DNA of 64,000 nucleotides, from NCBI GenBank assembly GCA_965216945.1, contig CBDCGU010000003.1:3286001-3350000 (forward strand). The letters are read 5' to 3'. This document shows positions 51,616-59,919 of the stretch, in pieces. Origin of the DNA: DATHZQ01 sp965216945 (GTDB taxonomy: Bacteria; Actinomycetota; Acidimicrobiia; Spongiisociales; UBA5794). The notes below the pieces were generated by a model. That model saw nothing but the letters and a program-made list of their open reading frames with translations. It ran no database searches and was not told the DNA's origin. The position numbers were made by a program, and so were the translations under genes. Position 1 is the stretch's first letter, and each line of letters begins with the position of its first letter.

Positions 51616-52703
51616 CGCAGCAAGTCCGTCCACTCCAGCAACCAGCGCTCGCGGTTTTCAGCAATGGTGGCCGGGTCGAGCTCCGCCGGCGACTCCGCCA
51701 GTGTGGCGTGAGCAACGAACACCTCGGGCAACGACACGTCCCCGTTGGCCGGGAACACGAACATCGACAGGGGGATGTCGGCCTGGAAGGTCGGCGACAG
51801 CATGAAGTCGATCAGCGCTCGCGCCTCTTCCTCGTGGTCCGTGCCGCGTAAGATGCCCGCAAACTCGATTTGGCGGAAACAGCCTTCCGTGAGGCTCGCC
51901 GTGGGGGCTTCTGCGGGCTGCGGATCGGCAAAGTAGACCTCGGCCGGGGGAGAGCTGGCGTAGGAGACGACCAGCGGCCGGTCGCCCTCGCCGGCCCCTC
52001 CACTGAACGCTCCGTAATACGCCTCCTCCCATCCCGAGGTGACGAGGACGTCGTTGGCGGCCAGATCCGACCAGAAATCTTGCCACGTGTAGTCGCCTTC
52101 CTCCCCGAACGTGGCGATGGTGGCGAGCAGGAACGCCAGCCCGGGAGACGACGTCGCCGGATCCTCCACGACCAACCGGCCGGCAAAGCGGGCATCCGTC
52201 AGGTCGAGGAGGTTCTGCGGCGGCTCGATCCCGGCCTCCTCGAGGCCCCGGCGGTCGTAGTTGATGCACACGTCGCCGAAGTCGATCGGAGTGACCCGAT
52301 GCTGTGGATCCGCAACGAGCTCGGCGGGGACGGCCGAGAGGAGCGGGCTCTCGTATGCGACGAAGAGGTTCTCGTCCAGCGCTCGCGACAGGAAGGAGTT
52401 GTCGATGCCGAAGACGACATCCGCGATGGGATTGTCCTTGGTGAGGATCGCCTGGTTCAACACCGCCCCGGCGTCGCCCCCGGCGAGCAGATCGACGCCG
52501 ATTCCGGTCTCAGCCGTGAAGGCTTCCAGCACGCCGTCCGACACGAGGAAGGAGTCGTGCGTCAGGAGCACGAGTGTCGTCGTGTCGCCGGCGCCTGTCG
52601 CCGGCGTGGAGGCCGGTGCCGTGCCGGCGTTTCCGTCGTCGCCGCCGCACGCCGCGACCAGGAGGGCCACCAAGGGGAGAAGCCAGCGAGCTCTGCGTGT
52701 CAT
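51612..52703 (-). CDS. thiB: Thiamine-binding lipoprotein (ThiB-like)
   Basis: A 363-residue periplasmic-type substrate-binding lipoprotein. A signal peptide ends in the lipobox LVAAC (Cys19), followed by a Thr/Gly-rich tether and a binding domain with TTLVLLTHDSFLVSDGVLEAF and ADVVFGIDNSFLSRAL, typical of thiamine/TPP-binding ThiB. ATG 52703 overlaps the tpk stop (ATGA). Confidence 0.88.
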   Translation of the reverse strand: MTRRARWLLPLVALLVAACGGDDGNAGTAPASTPATGAGDTTTLVLLTHDSFLVSDGVLEAFTAETGIGVDLLAGGDAGAVLNQAILTKDNPIADVVFGIDNSFLSRALDENLFVAYESPLLSAVPAELVADPQHRVTPIDFGDVCINYDRRGLEEAGIEPPQNLLDLTDARFAGRLVVEDPATSSPGLAFLLATIATFGEEGDYTWQDFWSDLAANDVLVTSGWEEAYYGAFSGGAGEGDRPLVVSYASSPPAEVYFADPQPAEAPTASLTEGCFRQIEFAGILRGTDHEEEARALIDFMLSPTFQADIPLSMFVFPANGDVSLPEVFVAHATLAESPAELDPATIAENRERWLLEWTDLLR

Positions 52704-53374
52704 GGGTGTTTCCTCTCGTGAAGGACGAGCAACGAGCCGCGCTCGAGTGAGACGCTGGCCGTGTTGCTCAGGAGTTCGTTGCTGATCCCACGTGTCGAAC
52801 CTGAGCGAAGCGTCTCCGCTCGGAGCGGCCAGCGCAGCCCCGTGGTGACGATGCCGGAGGCGTCGCCACCCGCGGCGAGCAGCGAGACGAGATCGCCGGG
52901 CTCGCCGCTGGCGGTGGCACCGGTACCGGGGTGAGCCACGGTCAGCGTGGTGGCGCCGACGTGCCACTCGATCCTCATGGTGGCGAAGGTGTCGGCCGCC
53001 AGCACGAGGGCATTGCCCAGTAGGTGGCTCGTTCGACCTCCGTATCCGCCGAACACGACCACATGACGGTGGCCCCGCTCCGCCGCATGCCGGAGCGACA
53101 GTTCGAGATCGGTGGCGTCCTTGTCCCTCGGATGGCGATGCAGCGTCACACCGTCGGCCTGTGCCGCCCGCAGGGCCGATGCGGACACCGAGTCCATGTC
53201 GCCGATGACCACGTCGGGGGAGAGGCCCAGTCGTGCGACCTCGTCGAGCCCGGAGTCCGCCGCAACGACATAGCGACGATCCGGCAGCCGCTCCAGGACG
53301 ACGGGATCGATCGGATCGCCGCCGGCGACGATCACCGCGCTCACATCTGATGGTGATGCAATCGGCATCTCCAC
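52700..53374 (-). CDS. Thiamine pyrophosphokinase
   Basis: A 224-residue enzyme transferring pyrophosphate from ATP to thiamine. Motifs: VIVAGGDP, VAADSGLDEVARLGLSPDVVIGDMDSV, and DKDATDLELSLRHAAERG with the catalytic DxDxxD-type acids. The start is GTG 53374, six bases after GGAGG within the riboswitch; ATG 53368 is an alternative. It is the first gene of the thiamine operon, so salvaged thiamine is converted directly to TPP. Confidence 0.9.
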   Translation of the reverse strand: MEMPIASPSDVSAVIVAGGDPIDPVVLERLPDRRYVVAADSGLDEVARLGLSPDVVIGDMDSVSASALRAAQADGVTLHRHPRDKDATDLELSLRHAAERGHRHVVVFGGYGGRTSHLLGNALVLAADTFATMRIEWHVGATTLTVAHPGTGATASGEPGDLVSLLAAGGDASGIVTTGLRWPLRAETLRSGSTRGISNELLSNTASVSLERGSLLVLHERKHP

Positions 53375-53377
53375 ACG

Positions 53378-53488
53378 CTTCCTCCGCTGGCATGACCCAG
53401 TTCAGGTTCCGCGGGTCGGTGGCGTGTGCGCTGTCGCTCCGGCCACCCTCTCAGTTCGACGTCCTCGAACTCCCCGGGGTGGGTGAAG
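53378..53488 (-). ncRNA. TPP riboswitch (THI element)
   Basis: On the minus strand the sequence contains the THI core: CTGAGA (53454-53449) after a GTTCGA/TCGAAC stem, and the strongly conserved GAACCTGAACTGGGTCATGC followed by CAGCGGAGG (53409-53381). This matches the thiamine-pyrophosphate aptamer. The GGAGG used by the tpk start lies inside the 3' core, so ligand binding should block ribosome access. Confidence 0.93.
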
Positions 53489-53494
53489 ACACAG

Positions 53495-53524
53495 TGTACC
53501 TCACCACGTTGTACCTCACCACGT
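53495..53524. repeat. 15-bp perfect tandem duplication upstream of the riboswitch
   Basis: TGTACCTCACCACGT occurs twice with no gap. On the minus strand this gives two TACA-type -10 cores (TACAAC and TACACT) ahead of the TPP riboswitch, which could be a duplicated promoter element. Confidence 0.7.
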
Positions 53525-53548
53525 TCCGATTTCCCACAAAGAAGGGGT

Positions 53549-53586
53549 TGACATTGTGACATCACTATGACATCATCATGATGTCA
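53549..53586 (+). promoter_or_regulatory. TGACAT operator-like cluster
   Basis: TGACAT occurs at 53549, 53557 and 53568. The last is part of a perfect 19-base palindrome, TGACATCATCATGATGTCA (53568-53586). The cluster starts with TTGACA (53548), a -35-like box, and lies 33 bases ahead of the 43-residue gene. It looks like a repressor site set. The downstream ribbon-helix-helix protein is the obvious candidate ligand. Confidence 0.6.
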
Positions 53587-53618
53587 ACAGCGCACCACGA
53601 GAGTGTCAGGAGAACACG

Positions 53619-53750
53619 ATGTTGTGGTACAACAACCCCGAGGCAGTGACCGCCCTTCACAACCAGACGATGCGGCAGCTCCACGAGGACCGCAAACAGC
53701 GCACACTGATGCGGCTTGTCGCCTCGGGCAGCCCCTACGAGCGTCACTGA
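53619..53750 (+). CDS. 43-residue protein of unknown function
   Basis: ATG 53619 follows CAGGAG with good spacing and the frame ends at 53748-53750. The product starts MLWYNNPEAVTALHNQ and is basic, with helical QLHEDRKQRTLMRLVASG; it has no cysteine or membrane span. I do not recognise it. It sits between an operator-like cluster and a ribbon-helix-helix-like gene (36 bases), so a small regulatory or antitoxin-like role is possible, but that is a guess. Confidence 0.55.
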   Translation: MLWYNNPEAVTALHNQTMRQLHEDRKQRTLMRLVASGSPYERH

Positions 53751-53786
53751 GCGGTCGAGCAACGAAGGCGAGTAGCAGGGACACCA

Positions 53787-54233
53787 ATGGACACAGAAAG
53801 CGTGTTGAGCCACATCGAATCGGCGTTGACCGACCAGGTCTACCTGGCCGGCGACAACGCCGCGGTGGCGGCAGCGGGGGAGACTCTCGTGGCGGCGCTC
53901 CGGCCGGCTCTGGCGCAGGCGGCACTCGAACTGGCGGAGCAGGCGGCACTCGAAGTAGGCGCTCAGCTTCCCGACCACGAGGTCAACGTGATCCTGGAGG
54001 AGGGCGAGCCGAGCATCCGGTTGCGCACCAAGGAGCTCGAGGTTCGATTCACCGCGGAGGATCTGGAGGCGCGCATCACCTTGCGGCTCCCCAAAGCCCT
54101 GAAGTCGGAGCTCGAGGAGGCGGCCGGCACGTCGGGGGACTCCATCAACACCTACGTCGTGAAGGCGCTGACATCGAGCAGCCGTAGCGGTCGGCGCGGT
54201 GGGAGACGTATCACCGGGACGTTTCGAACATGA
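53787..54233 (+). CDS. Protein with C-terminal ribbon-helix-helix-like domain
   Basis: A 148-residue protein. Residues 20-60 are Ala/Leu-rich helix; a beta-rich middle follows; residues 95-128 (ARITLRLPKALKSELEE, then SGDSINTYVVKAL) fit a ribbon-helix-helix or HicB-like DNA-binding fold, followed by a basic SSRSGRRGGRR tail. It may be an autoregulator of this operon. No toxin gene is obvious beside it. The stop overlaps the DUF4097 gene (ATGA). Confidence 0.65.
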   Translation: MDTESVLSHIESALTDQVYLAGDNAAVAAAGETLVAALRPALAQAALELAEQAALEVGAQLPDHEVNVILEEGEPSIRLRTKELEVRFTAEDLEARITLRLPKALKSELEEAAGTSGDSINTYVVKALTSSSRSGRRGGRRITGTFRT

Positions 54234-54997
54234 CCAGCAACATCCACGAGGTCTTCACCGTTGGGGAGCGGGTCCGCATCGAGGCCTCTACGACGTCGGG
54301 CGACATCATCGTGTCGCCGGGAGAGCCCGGCGTGGTCGACATCCGGATCGAGGACGGTCTCGGCAACTTCATGGTCGAGCAGAGCGGTGACCTCATCCTC
54401 ATCAAGCCAAACCGCAGTGGATTCTTCAGCCGTTTTGCCAGCGCCGATATCCATCTTGCGGTTCCCGGCTCCGCCGAACTCGCCCTCCACTGCACGTCGG
54501 GCGATGTTCTCGTCAATACACCCGTCCGCGAGGTCGAGGTGTCGTCTGCGTCCGGCGATGTGCGCATCGACGACGTTGCCCGCTCCGTCAAGGTGCGTTC
54601 CGCCTCCGGGGACGTCTGGGTCGGCGGGGTCGGAGAGCAGCTGACCGTCACCACCGCGTCGGGAACGGTGCGTGCGGGTGACGTGGGACGCGACTTCACG
54701 GCCACGTCGGGCAGCGGCGACGTCTACGTCGATCGGGTCGGCGAGACCGCCAGCGTGAAGGCAGCGAGTGGCGACATCAGCGTGCATCGCTTCGATGGCA
54801 CCGAGCTCTCGGTCAAGACCCTGTCGGGCGACCTGCGGATCGGCATCCCGCCACGGCGTCTGCTGGACGTGGATCTGCAGACTCTGAGCGGTGAGCTGCG
54901 CAACCGGCTTCCCGAAGGCGACGGCTCGGACCCGGAACGCTCGGTCTCGCTCCGGCTGACGACCGTGTCGGGCGACGTCACTCTCCGGGGCGCCTAG
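54230..54997 (+). CDS. DUF4097 beta-repeat protein
   Basis: A 255-residue protein made of about nine right-handed beta-helix-like repeats of the form SxSGDVxVxxV (for example VSSASGDVRIDDV, VRSASGDVWVGGV and ATSGSGDVYVDRV), the hallmark of DUF4097. It has no signal peptide, unlike many family members. Repeats are regular at about 19-20 residues. It overlaps the RHH gene by four bases and thus shares its regulation. Confidence 0.85.
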   Translation: MTSNIHEVFTVGERVRIEASTTSGDIIVSPGEPGVVDIRIEDGLGNFMVEQSGDLILIKPNRSGFFSRFASADIHLAVPGSAELALHCTSGDVLVNTPVREVEVSSASGDVRIDDVARSVKVRSASGDVWVGGVGEQLTVTTASGTVRAGDVGRDFTATSGSGDVYVDRVGETASVKAASGDISVHRFDGTELSVKTLSGDLRIGIPPRRLLDVDLQTLSGELRNRLPEGDGSDPERSVSLRLTTVSGDVTLRGA

Positions 54998-55054
54998 TCG
55001 TGGCGCCCGGTCGGGTCGCGGAGTGGCGGCGGTGGCCGACCAGGCGGCCCGTAC

Positions 55055-55101
55055 TTCCTGCGTAGCTGAGTGCGGGATGTTGCAGCCGCCTACGCAAGAA
55101 C
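55055..55101 (+). repeat. 47-bp direct repeat, copy 1
   Basis: Begins TTCCTGCGTAGCTGAGTGCG and ends CTACGCAAGAAC. TGCGTAG and CTACGCA at its ends can pair, enclosing a 28-base loop. Near-identical to 55125-55171. Confidence 0.75.
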
Positions 55102-55124
55102 GATGACGCCGGCCCGCCGGGTGA

Positions 55125-55171
55125 TTCCTGCGTAGCTGAGTGCGGGATGCTGCAGCCATGTACGCAAGAAC
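55125..55171 (+). repeat. 47-bp direct repeat, copy 2
   Basis: Same 47-bp unit as copy 1, 70 bases later, differing at only four bases near the 3' half. The copies lie between the convergent DUF4097 and acyltransferase genes. Confidence 0.75.
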
Positions 55172-55201
55172 AGGAAGCCTTGGTCCGAACCCGGTCTCGA
55201 G

Positions 55202-56248
55202 TCACCGAGTGTGGACCGTTCTGTTCTCGAGCTTCTTGGCGGCGATCCAGTCGTCGATGCGCTCCCACTGGTCGTACAGCCATTCGATGCGCGCCTTGCG
55301 GTCGGTCGGGATGTCTCGGGCGGCGGTGCGCCAGAACCGCACGCTGACGGTGCGGCCGACGAGCGCTCCCGACCAGATGTCTCCGATCCGAGCGAATCCA
55401 TCCAGGCCCTCGTGGCCGCACACCACGACGTCGTGGCCGCTGTCGAGCAGCGCCAGCGTTCCACCGATCCGCGGCGGGAGGACAAATCGCAGCCGGGCTG
55501 CCCGCTCGTAGAGGCTCGGCATCCGTTCCTCGAGGCCGGAGAGTGCGCGGCTGCGGCGTCCTTCCGTGAATCTGGTGCCCTCCGGGTAGATGAGTACGCC
55601 TTCGTCATCCGCAAGACCCTCGCCGAGGTGTTTGATCGCCCGGATCTCGCGGCGCGGGTCGTCCGCATTCCGGTCCACGAAGTAGTTGGGCAGGCGCGTC
55701 CCGGCCACGTCGAGGGAAGGCAGTGCCAGCAGCTCGCGCTTGACGATCCAGCGCATCCGCATCTGCTTGGCGCTGGTGAGCAACACGGCCGGCAGCAGGT
55801 TGTCGACGATGCTGGCATGGCGGAACAGCGCAAGGACCGGACCGGGAGCGACGACGTCGTGGTTCTCGACATCGAACTCGATTCGAAACAGACGGCGGAC
55901 CGCCACGAAGAGCGTGCCGGCCCACCAGCGCTGCACCGGCCACGTCCTGGCAACGAGACGATCCCAGTTGAAGCCGAAGCCGCTCGTCACCCAGGTGGCA
56001 AACAGCCACAGCAAGCCGGCGACCTCCGTGGCGATGAACGTCCATCCGAAGAGGACGATGCGTACCGACATCCATGGCCGCCGGGTGAGCACGGAGCGCA
56101 CGGCATCGACGGCTATCGCCCCGACGAGCAGGAGCGGCAGCAGCAGCGTGCCGGTGATGAACAGCAGCACCGACCGGCTGACGGACACAGCCCGACGCTG
56201 CACGATGCTCGATCGCGCCTCGTCGTGGAACGGTCGCTTCGCCGGCAT
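55202..56248 (-). CDS. Membrane acyltransferase with PlsC-like domain
   Basis: A 348-residue protein with two to three N-terminal membrane spans (about 25-45 and 65-88). The acyltransferase domain has FRHASIVDN (His and Asp of an HX4D motif, with the usual Asn replaced by Arg) and YPEGTRFTEGRR. It may acylate a lysophospholipid or another hydroxyl lipid; the substrate is open. The start is ATG 56248. Confidence 0.78.
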   Translation of the reverse strand: MPAKRPFHDEARSSIVQRRAVSVSRSVLLFITGTLLLPLLLVGAIAVDAVRSVLTRRPWMSVRIVLFGWTFIATEVAGLLWLFATWVTSGFGFNWDRLVARTWPVQRWWAGTLFVAVRRLFRIEFDVENHDVVAPGPVLALFRHASIVDNLLPAVLLTSAKQMRMRWIVKRELLALPSLDVAGTRLPNYFVDRNADDPRREIRAIKHLGEGLADDEGVLIYPEGTRFTEGRRSRALSGLEERMPSLYERAARLRFVLPPRIGGTLALLDSGHDVVVCGHEGLDGFARIGDIWSGALVGRTVSVRFWRTAARDIPTDRKARIEWLYDQWERIDDWIAAKKLENRTVHTR

Positions 56249-56340
56249 CTCGACTCCAAGGGCTCGGGGGCGTGACGCTAGTGGTCGACGTTTCGCTGAG
56301 GCGCTTCAACTAGCGAATCGCAGCGGTCCAAGATGGCTGC

Positions 56341-57693
56341 GTGCCGGCCATCGTGTGGTTTCGCCGTGATCTTCGCCTCGCCGACAACCCGGCGTGGGCG
56401 GGGGCCAGCCATGACCACGATCGGGTGATCGCCCTGTTCGTGATCGAGCCCCGCCTGTGGCGGAGTGCGGGGCCGATGCGCCGAGCGATGCTCGCCGGGC
56501 ACCTCACGGCACTCGACGCCTCGCTCCGTGAACGCGGCGGCCGTCTCCGCATCGAAACCGGTGATGCATCCGAGATCGTACCGGCGGCTGCCCGCCGCTT
56601 CGGCGCCGGGGCCGTCTACGTCAACGAGGACTACTCGCCCCACTCGATCCGGCGCGACACGGCTGTTCGGGCACAGGTCGCACTCGAATCGTTTGCCGGC
56701 GTCGCCGTTCATGCCCCCGGAGAGATCACGACAAAGTCGGGAACGCCACCCCTCGTCTTCACGCCGTACTGGAAGCAGTGGCGTGAGCGGCCGTGGGGCC
56801 CGTGGCCCGAGGCCTGCGATGTGGACGTCGCCGCCGATGCGGGTGCCGGCGTTCCCGATGAGGGACCCCCGCCGCATCCTTGCGGCGAGGACGGAGCGCG
56901 AGCCCGCCTCGAAGCCTTCCTCGAGCATGTCGATGCCTACGCCGAGGATCGGCAACGTCCCGATCTGGATGCGACGTCACGCTTGTCCGCCGACCTTCAC
57001 TTCGGCGTGCTCGACCCGCGGCGGGTGAGGCTCGAGATCGGGGAAGCGACGCCCGGCCGGCTGGCCTTCGTGCGACAGCTGGCATGGCGGGACTTCTACC
57101 TACAGGTGTTGTGGAGCCACCCGGCGTCGATCGATCGGGAGCTCCGCCCCGAATATCGCGGTCTGCGGTGGCGCAGCGATGCGGCCGGGTTTGCGGCATG
57201 GACACGCGGCGAGACCGGATATCCGATCGTGGATGCCGGTATGCGGCAGTTGCTGGCCGAGGGGTACATCCACAACCGGGTGCGGATGATCGCTGCGTCG
57301 TTCCTGGTCAAGGACCTGCTGATCGACTGGCGGCGCGGCGAGCGGTGGTTCCGCCGCCACCTCCTCGACGGTGACGTGGCACAGAATGTGGGGAACTGGC
57401 AGTGGGTTGCCGGAACCGGTACCGACGCCGCACCATACTTTCGCGTGTTCAACCCGGTGATCCAGAGCAGGAAGTTCGATCCGGCCGGGGACTACATCCG
57501 CCGGTACGTGCCCGAGCTGGTGCGGCTCGGGGCCCCCGGAATCCACTCGCCCTGGCAATGCGGCCCGCTCGAGCTCGAGGCCGCCGGCGTCGTTTTGGGG
57601 GAAACGTATCCGCAGCCGATCGTCGACCATGCCGCGGCCCGGGAACGGGCGCTTGCGGCCTATGCGGCGATCCGGGAGGCCAATTCGGGCTGA
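56341..57693 (+). CDS. phr: Deoxyribodipyrimidine photolyase/cryptochrome
   Basis: A 450-residue flavoprotein. The N-terminal antenna domain begins VWFRRDLRLADNPAW, and the FAD-binding domain carries GETGYPIVDAGMRQL, YIHNRVRM and VGNWQWVAGTGTDAAPYFRVFNP, with the tryptophans for electron transfer. The family repairs UV-induced cyclobutane dimers in light; a pure cryptochrome role cannot be excluded. The start is GTG 56341. Confidence 0.92.
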   Translation: MPAIVWFRRDLRLADNPAWAGASHDHDRVIALFVIEPRLWRSAGPMRRAMLAGHLTALDASLRERGGRLRIETGDASEIVPAAARRFGAGAVYVNEDYSPHSIRRDTAVRAQVALESFAGVAVHAPGEITTKSGTPPLVFTPYWKQWRERPWGPWPEACDVDVAADAGAGVPDEGPPPHPCGEDGARARLEAFLEHVDAYAEDRQRPDLDATSRLSADLHFGVLDPRRVRLEIGEATPGRLAFVRQLAWRDFYLQVLWSHPASIDRELRPEYRGLRWRSDAAGFAAWTRGETGYPIVDAGMRQLLAEGYIHNRVRMIAASFLVKDLLIDWRRGERWFRRHLLDGDVAQNVGNWQWVAGTGTDAAPYFRVFNPVIQSRKFDPAGDYIRRYVPELVRLGAPGIHSPWQCGPLELEAAGVVLGETYPQPIVDHAAARERALAAYAAIREANSG

Positions 57694-57711
57694 GCGGACG
57701 GCGATCGTGTC

Positions 57712-58461
57712 TCAGGAGTCGACCGCACCGACAACGACGGTGGCACCCTCGGACACGACGACGCCGCCGGATACCTCCTCGGTGATGGCGAAGGCCTCGA
57801 CGGCGCCCGCAGCGGAGAATTGCGACACGCCGGGGTCGGGTCCCAGGACACCGGCCGAGATGACTCGAGTCTCTTCGCCGTCGCGAACCACTGCCCACAG
57901 CTGATAGGTGCGATCCGGGGCTATGGATTCCAGCGTGTCCGTCAGGAGGAATCCCGTGCCGTCTTCCTGTAGGACGATGGTCGCCTGCGAACCCTCGAAG
58001 CCCTCGGCGGCTTCGAGAGTGACGATGCGCGAGCCCGGAGCTGCGATGGCCGCGGTGGCGAGGTCCTCGATGGACGTCTCGCCCATTCCCTCCTGAAGGT
58101 CGAGCACGCGTGCGCCCAACGCAACTGAGACCACGACGGCAGCGGCGGAAACGGTTATGGCAATCCACGTCCACCGACGGTGCTTGCGGATGTCGCTCAC
58201 GGAAGCAAGCCGGGGGACGTCCTCGGCGCGGGTTCCGTCCACCTCGGCGGCGATGCGCTCCCACACGACGGGGGATGGGGTCGACGGTGCCGTCTCGACG
58301 GCCTCGGCGAGCGCTGCGGCGACTCCGTGGTATGCATCGAGCTCGGATCGGAGCTCCACGTCGTGCCGGAGCGCACGTTCCACGATGAGCCGCTCGTCGC
58401 CCTCGAGCGCATCGATCGCATACAGCGCCACCAGCTGGAGCATCTCGTCCCTCGTCCTCAT
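57712..58461 (-). CDS. RskA-type membrane anti-sigma factor
   Basis: A 249-residue regulator. The cytoplasmic N-terminal sigma-binding domain (MLQLVALYAIDALEGDER) lacks an HxxxCxxC zinc motif. One membrane span is at about 97-117, followed by an extracellular RskA-like domain (TYQLWAVVRDGEE). Its ATG 58461 overlaps the ECF sigma gene stop (ATGA). Cleavage by membrane proteases such as RseP would release the sigma factor. Confidence 0.85.
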   Translation of the reverse strand: MRTRDEMLQLVALYAIDALEGDERLIVERALRHDVELRSELDAYHGVAAALAEAVETAPSTPSPVVWERIAAEVDGTRAEDVPRLASVSDIRKHRRWTWIAITVSAAAVVVSVALGARVLDLQEGMGETSIEDLATAAIAAPGSRIVTLEAAEGFEGSQATIVLQEDGTGFLLTDTLESIAPDRTYQLWAVVRDGEETRVISAGVLGPDPGVSQFSAAGAVEAFAITEEVSGGVVVSEGATVVVGAVDS

Positions 58462-59021
58462 GATGCCGCCATCCCGTTCTCGGCCAGCTCGTGACGGAGA
58501 CGTCGCATCCCGGTGCGGATGCGGCTCTTCACCGTGCCCTCCGGTTCCCCCAGGCGTTCCGCCACCTGGCGGTAGCTGTAGCCGTCGAAGTAGGCGAGGG
58601 CGATGGCGGCACGTTCGTTCTCCGAGAGCACGTCGAGTGCATTGCGGACCCGGGCGTTGGTCACGCTGGTCAGCACCTCCGCCTCGGTGTCCTTCGGGGG
58701 CACGGGAACCAAACGTGCTTCCCGCTCCTCGCGGGCGCGGCGTGCGATCTCGGACCGCAGCAGATCGACGCTCCGGCCATGCGTGTCGGCGAGCAAGAAG
58801 GTCCGCAGCGAACCCCGGTCCGGGTCGAATCGCTCCGGTTTCGTCCACAGCCGCATGAAGATCTCTTGGGTGACGTCTTCGGCCAGATCGCGGCGTTTGA
58901 GGAGGCGCCGGGAGAGGGCGAAGACGGCCCCGCCGTGCCGCTCATAGGCTTCGGAGAGGGCGCTCTCGTCGAAGCGCCCGATCGAGACGACCAGCGCGGC
59001 GTCGCTGCGCTCGTCGCTCAC
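58458..59021 (-). CDS. ECF sigma factor (SigK-like)
   Basis: A 187-residue group IV sigma factor. Region 2 has DLAEDVTQEIFMRLWTKPERFDPDRGSL and region 4 has NERAAIALAYFDGYSYRQVAERLGEPEGTVKSRIRTG. The arrangement with a downstream RskA-type anti-sigma factor suggests response to envelope or oxidative stress. The start is GTG 59021. No matching -35/-10 autoregulatory promoter could be judged from sequence alone. Confidence 0.9.
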   Translation of the reverse strand: MSDERSDAALVVSIGRFDESALSEAYERHGGAVFALSRRLLKRRDLAEDVTQEIFMRLWTKPERFDPDRGSLRTFLLADTHGRSVDLLRSEIARRAREEREARLVPVPPKDTEAEVLTSVTNARVRNALDVLSENERAAIALAYFDGYSYRQVAERLGEPEGTVKSRIRTGMRRLRHELAENGMAAS

Positions 59022-59161
59022 GGTGCGCTCCGAAGGGTCTGAGGTGGTGTGGGGAGGCTCACGCTTCGTGTACGGGACTCGCTCGGGGAGTGGATGACGT
59101 CGCTGCCGAGGCAGCCGGGGCTGAGGCTAGCCCGGGGCCGATGGCGGTATCGTGGCGGGAC

Positions 59162-59824
59162 ATGCACCATGCACCTGCTCCCCGATTCCAGTGGCCGACG
59201 CACGGCGAGGATCGGCCGGTGATCATCGGCATTGCGGGTGGGTCGGGATCCGGCAAGACGACGATCGCTGCCGCCGTCGTCGAGTCGGTCGGGTCGGATC
59301 GGGTCGTCTTCATCCAGCACGACGCCTATTACAGGGACCTCGCACATCTCGAGTTCGAGCAGCGCATCCAGACCAACTTCGACCATCCCGACTCGCTCGA
59401 GACCGAGCTTCTCATCGAGCACCTTCGCATGCTGCGGGAGGGTCATGCGATCGAGCGGCCCGTCTACGACTTCTCCAATCACGTACGCACCACCGAGACG
59501 CTGCGCGTCGAGCCCGAACCGGTGGTGATCGTCGAGGGCATTCTCGTGCTGGCCGAGCCCAAGCTCCGGGACATGATGGACTTGCGTATCTACATCGACA
59601 CCGACGGCGACCTTCGGGTACTGCGGCGTCTGCAGCGTGACCTCGTGGAGCGGGGGAGAAGCGTCGAGACCGTGGTCAACCAGTACCTGGAGACGGTCAG
59701 ACCGATGCATCTCCAGTTCGTGGAGCCGTCGAAGCGCTACGCCGACATCATCGTGCCGGAGGGCTACAACGAGAGCGCCGTCGGCACGGTCACGTCGATG
59801 ATCCGCGACGTGCTTGCCGGGTGA
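59162..59824 (+). CDS. udk: Uridine kinase
   Basis: A 220-residue kinase converting uridine (and cytidine) to the monophosphate. The P-loop is GGSGSGKT (26-33), with IQHDAYYRD, FDHPDSLETELLIEHL and YDFSNHVR following, all typical of Udk. ATG 59162 is used; a longer start (59090) would add an unconserved tail. It stands alone, divergent from the ECF sigma gene. Confidence 0.92.
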   Translation: MHHAPAPRFQWPTHGEDRPVIIGIAGGSGSGKTTIAAAVVESVGSDRVVFIQHDAYYRDLAHLEFEQRIQTNFDHPDSLETELLIEHLRMLREGHAIERPVYDFSNHVRTTETLRVEPEPVVIVEGILVLAEPKLRDMMDLRIYIDTDGDLRVLRRLQRDLVERGRSVETVVNQYLETVRPMHLQFVEPSKRYADIIVPEGYNESAVGTVTSMIRDVLAG

Positions 59825-59919
59825 GCGTCGTCTGCTGAGGCGCCGCGGCGCCGTGCCGGCGGACGGTCGGACGGCGGTCTGCGGCGCTCTTGCCGATTGA
59901 CAGCGCCGCCGGTGGATCG

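Noticed and set aside
55055..55171. The two 47-bp repeats as a CRISPR remnant
   Set aside because: There are only two units, no spacer pattern, no leader and no cas gene in the window.
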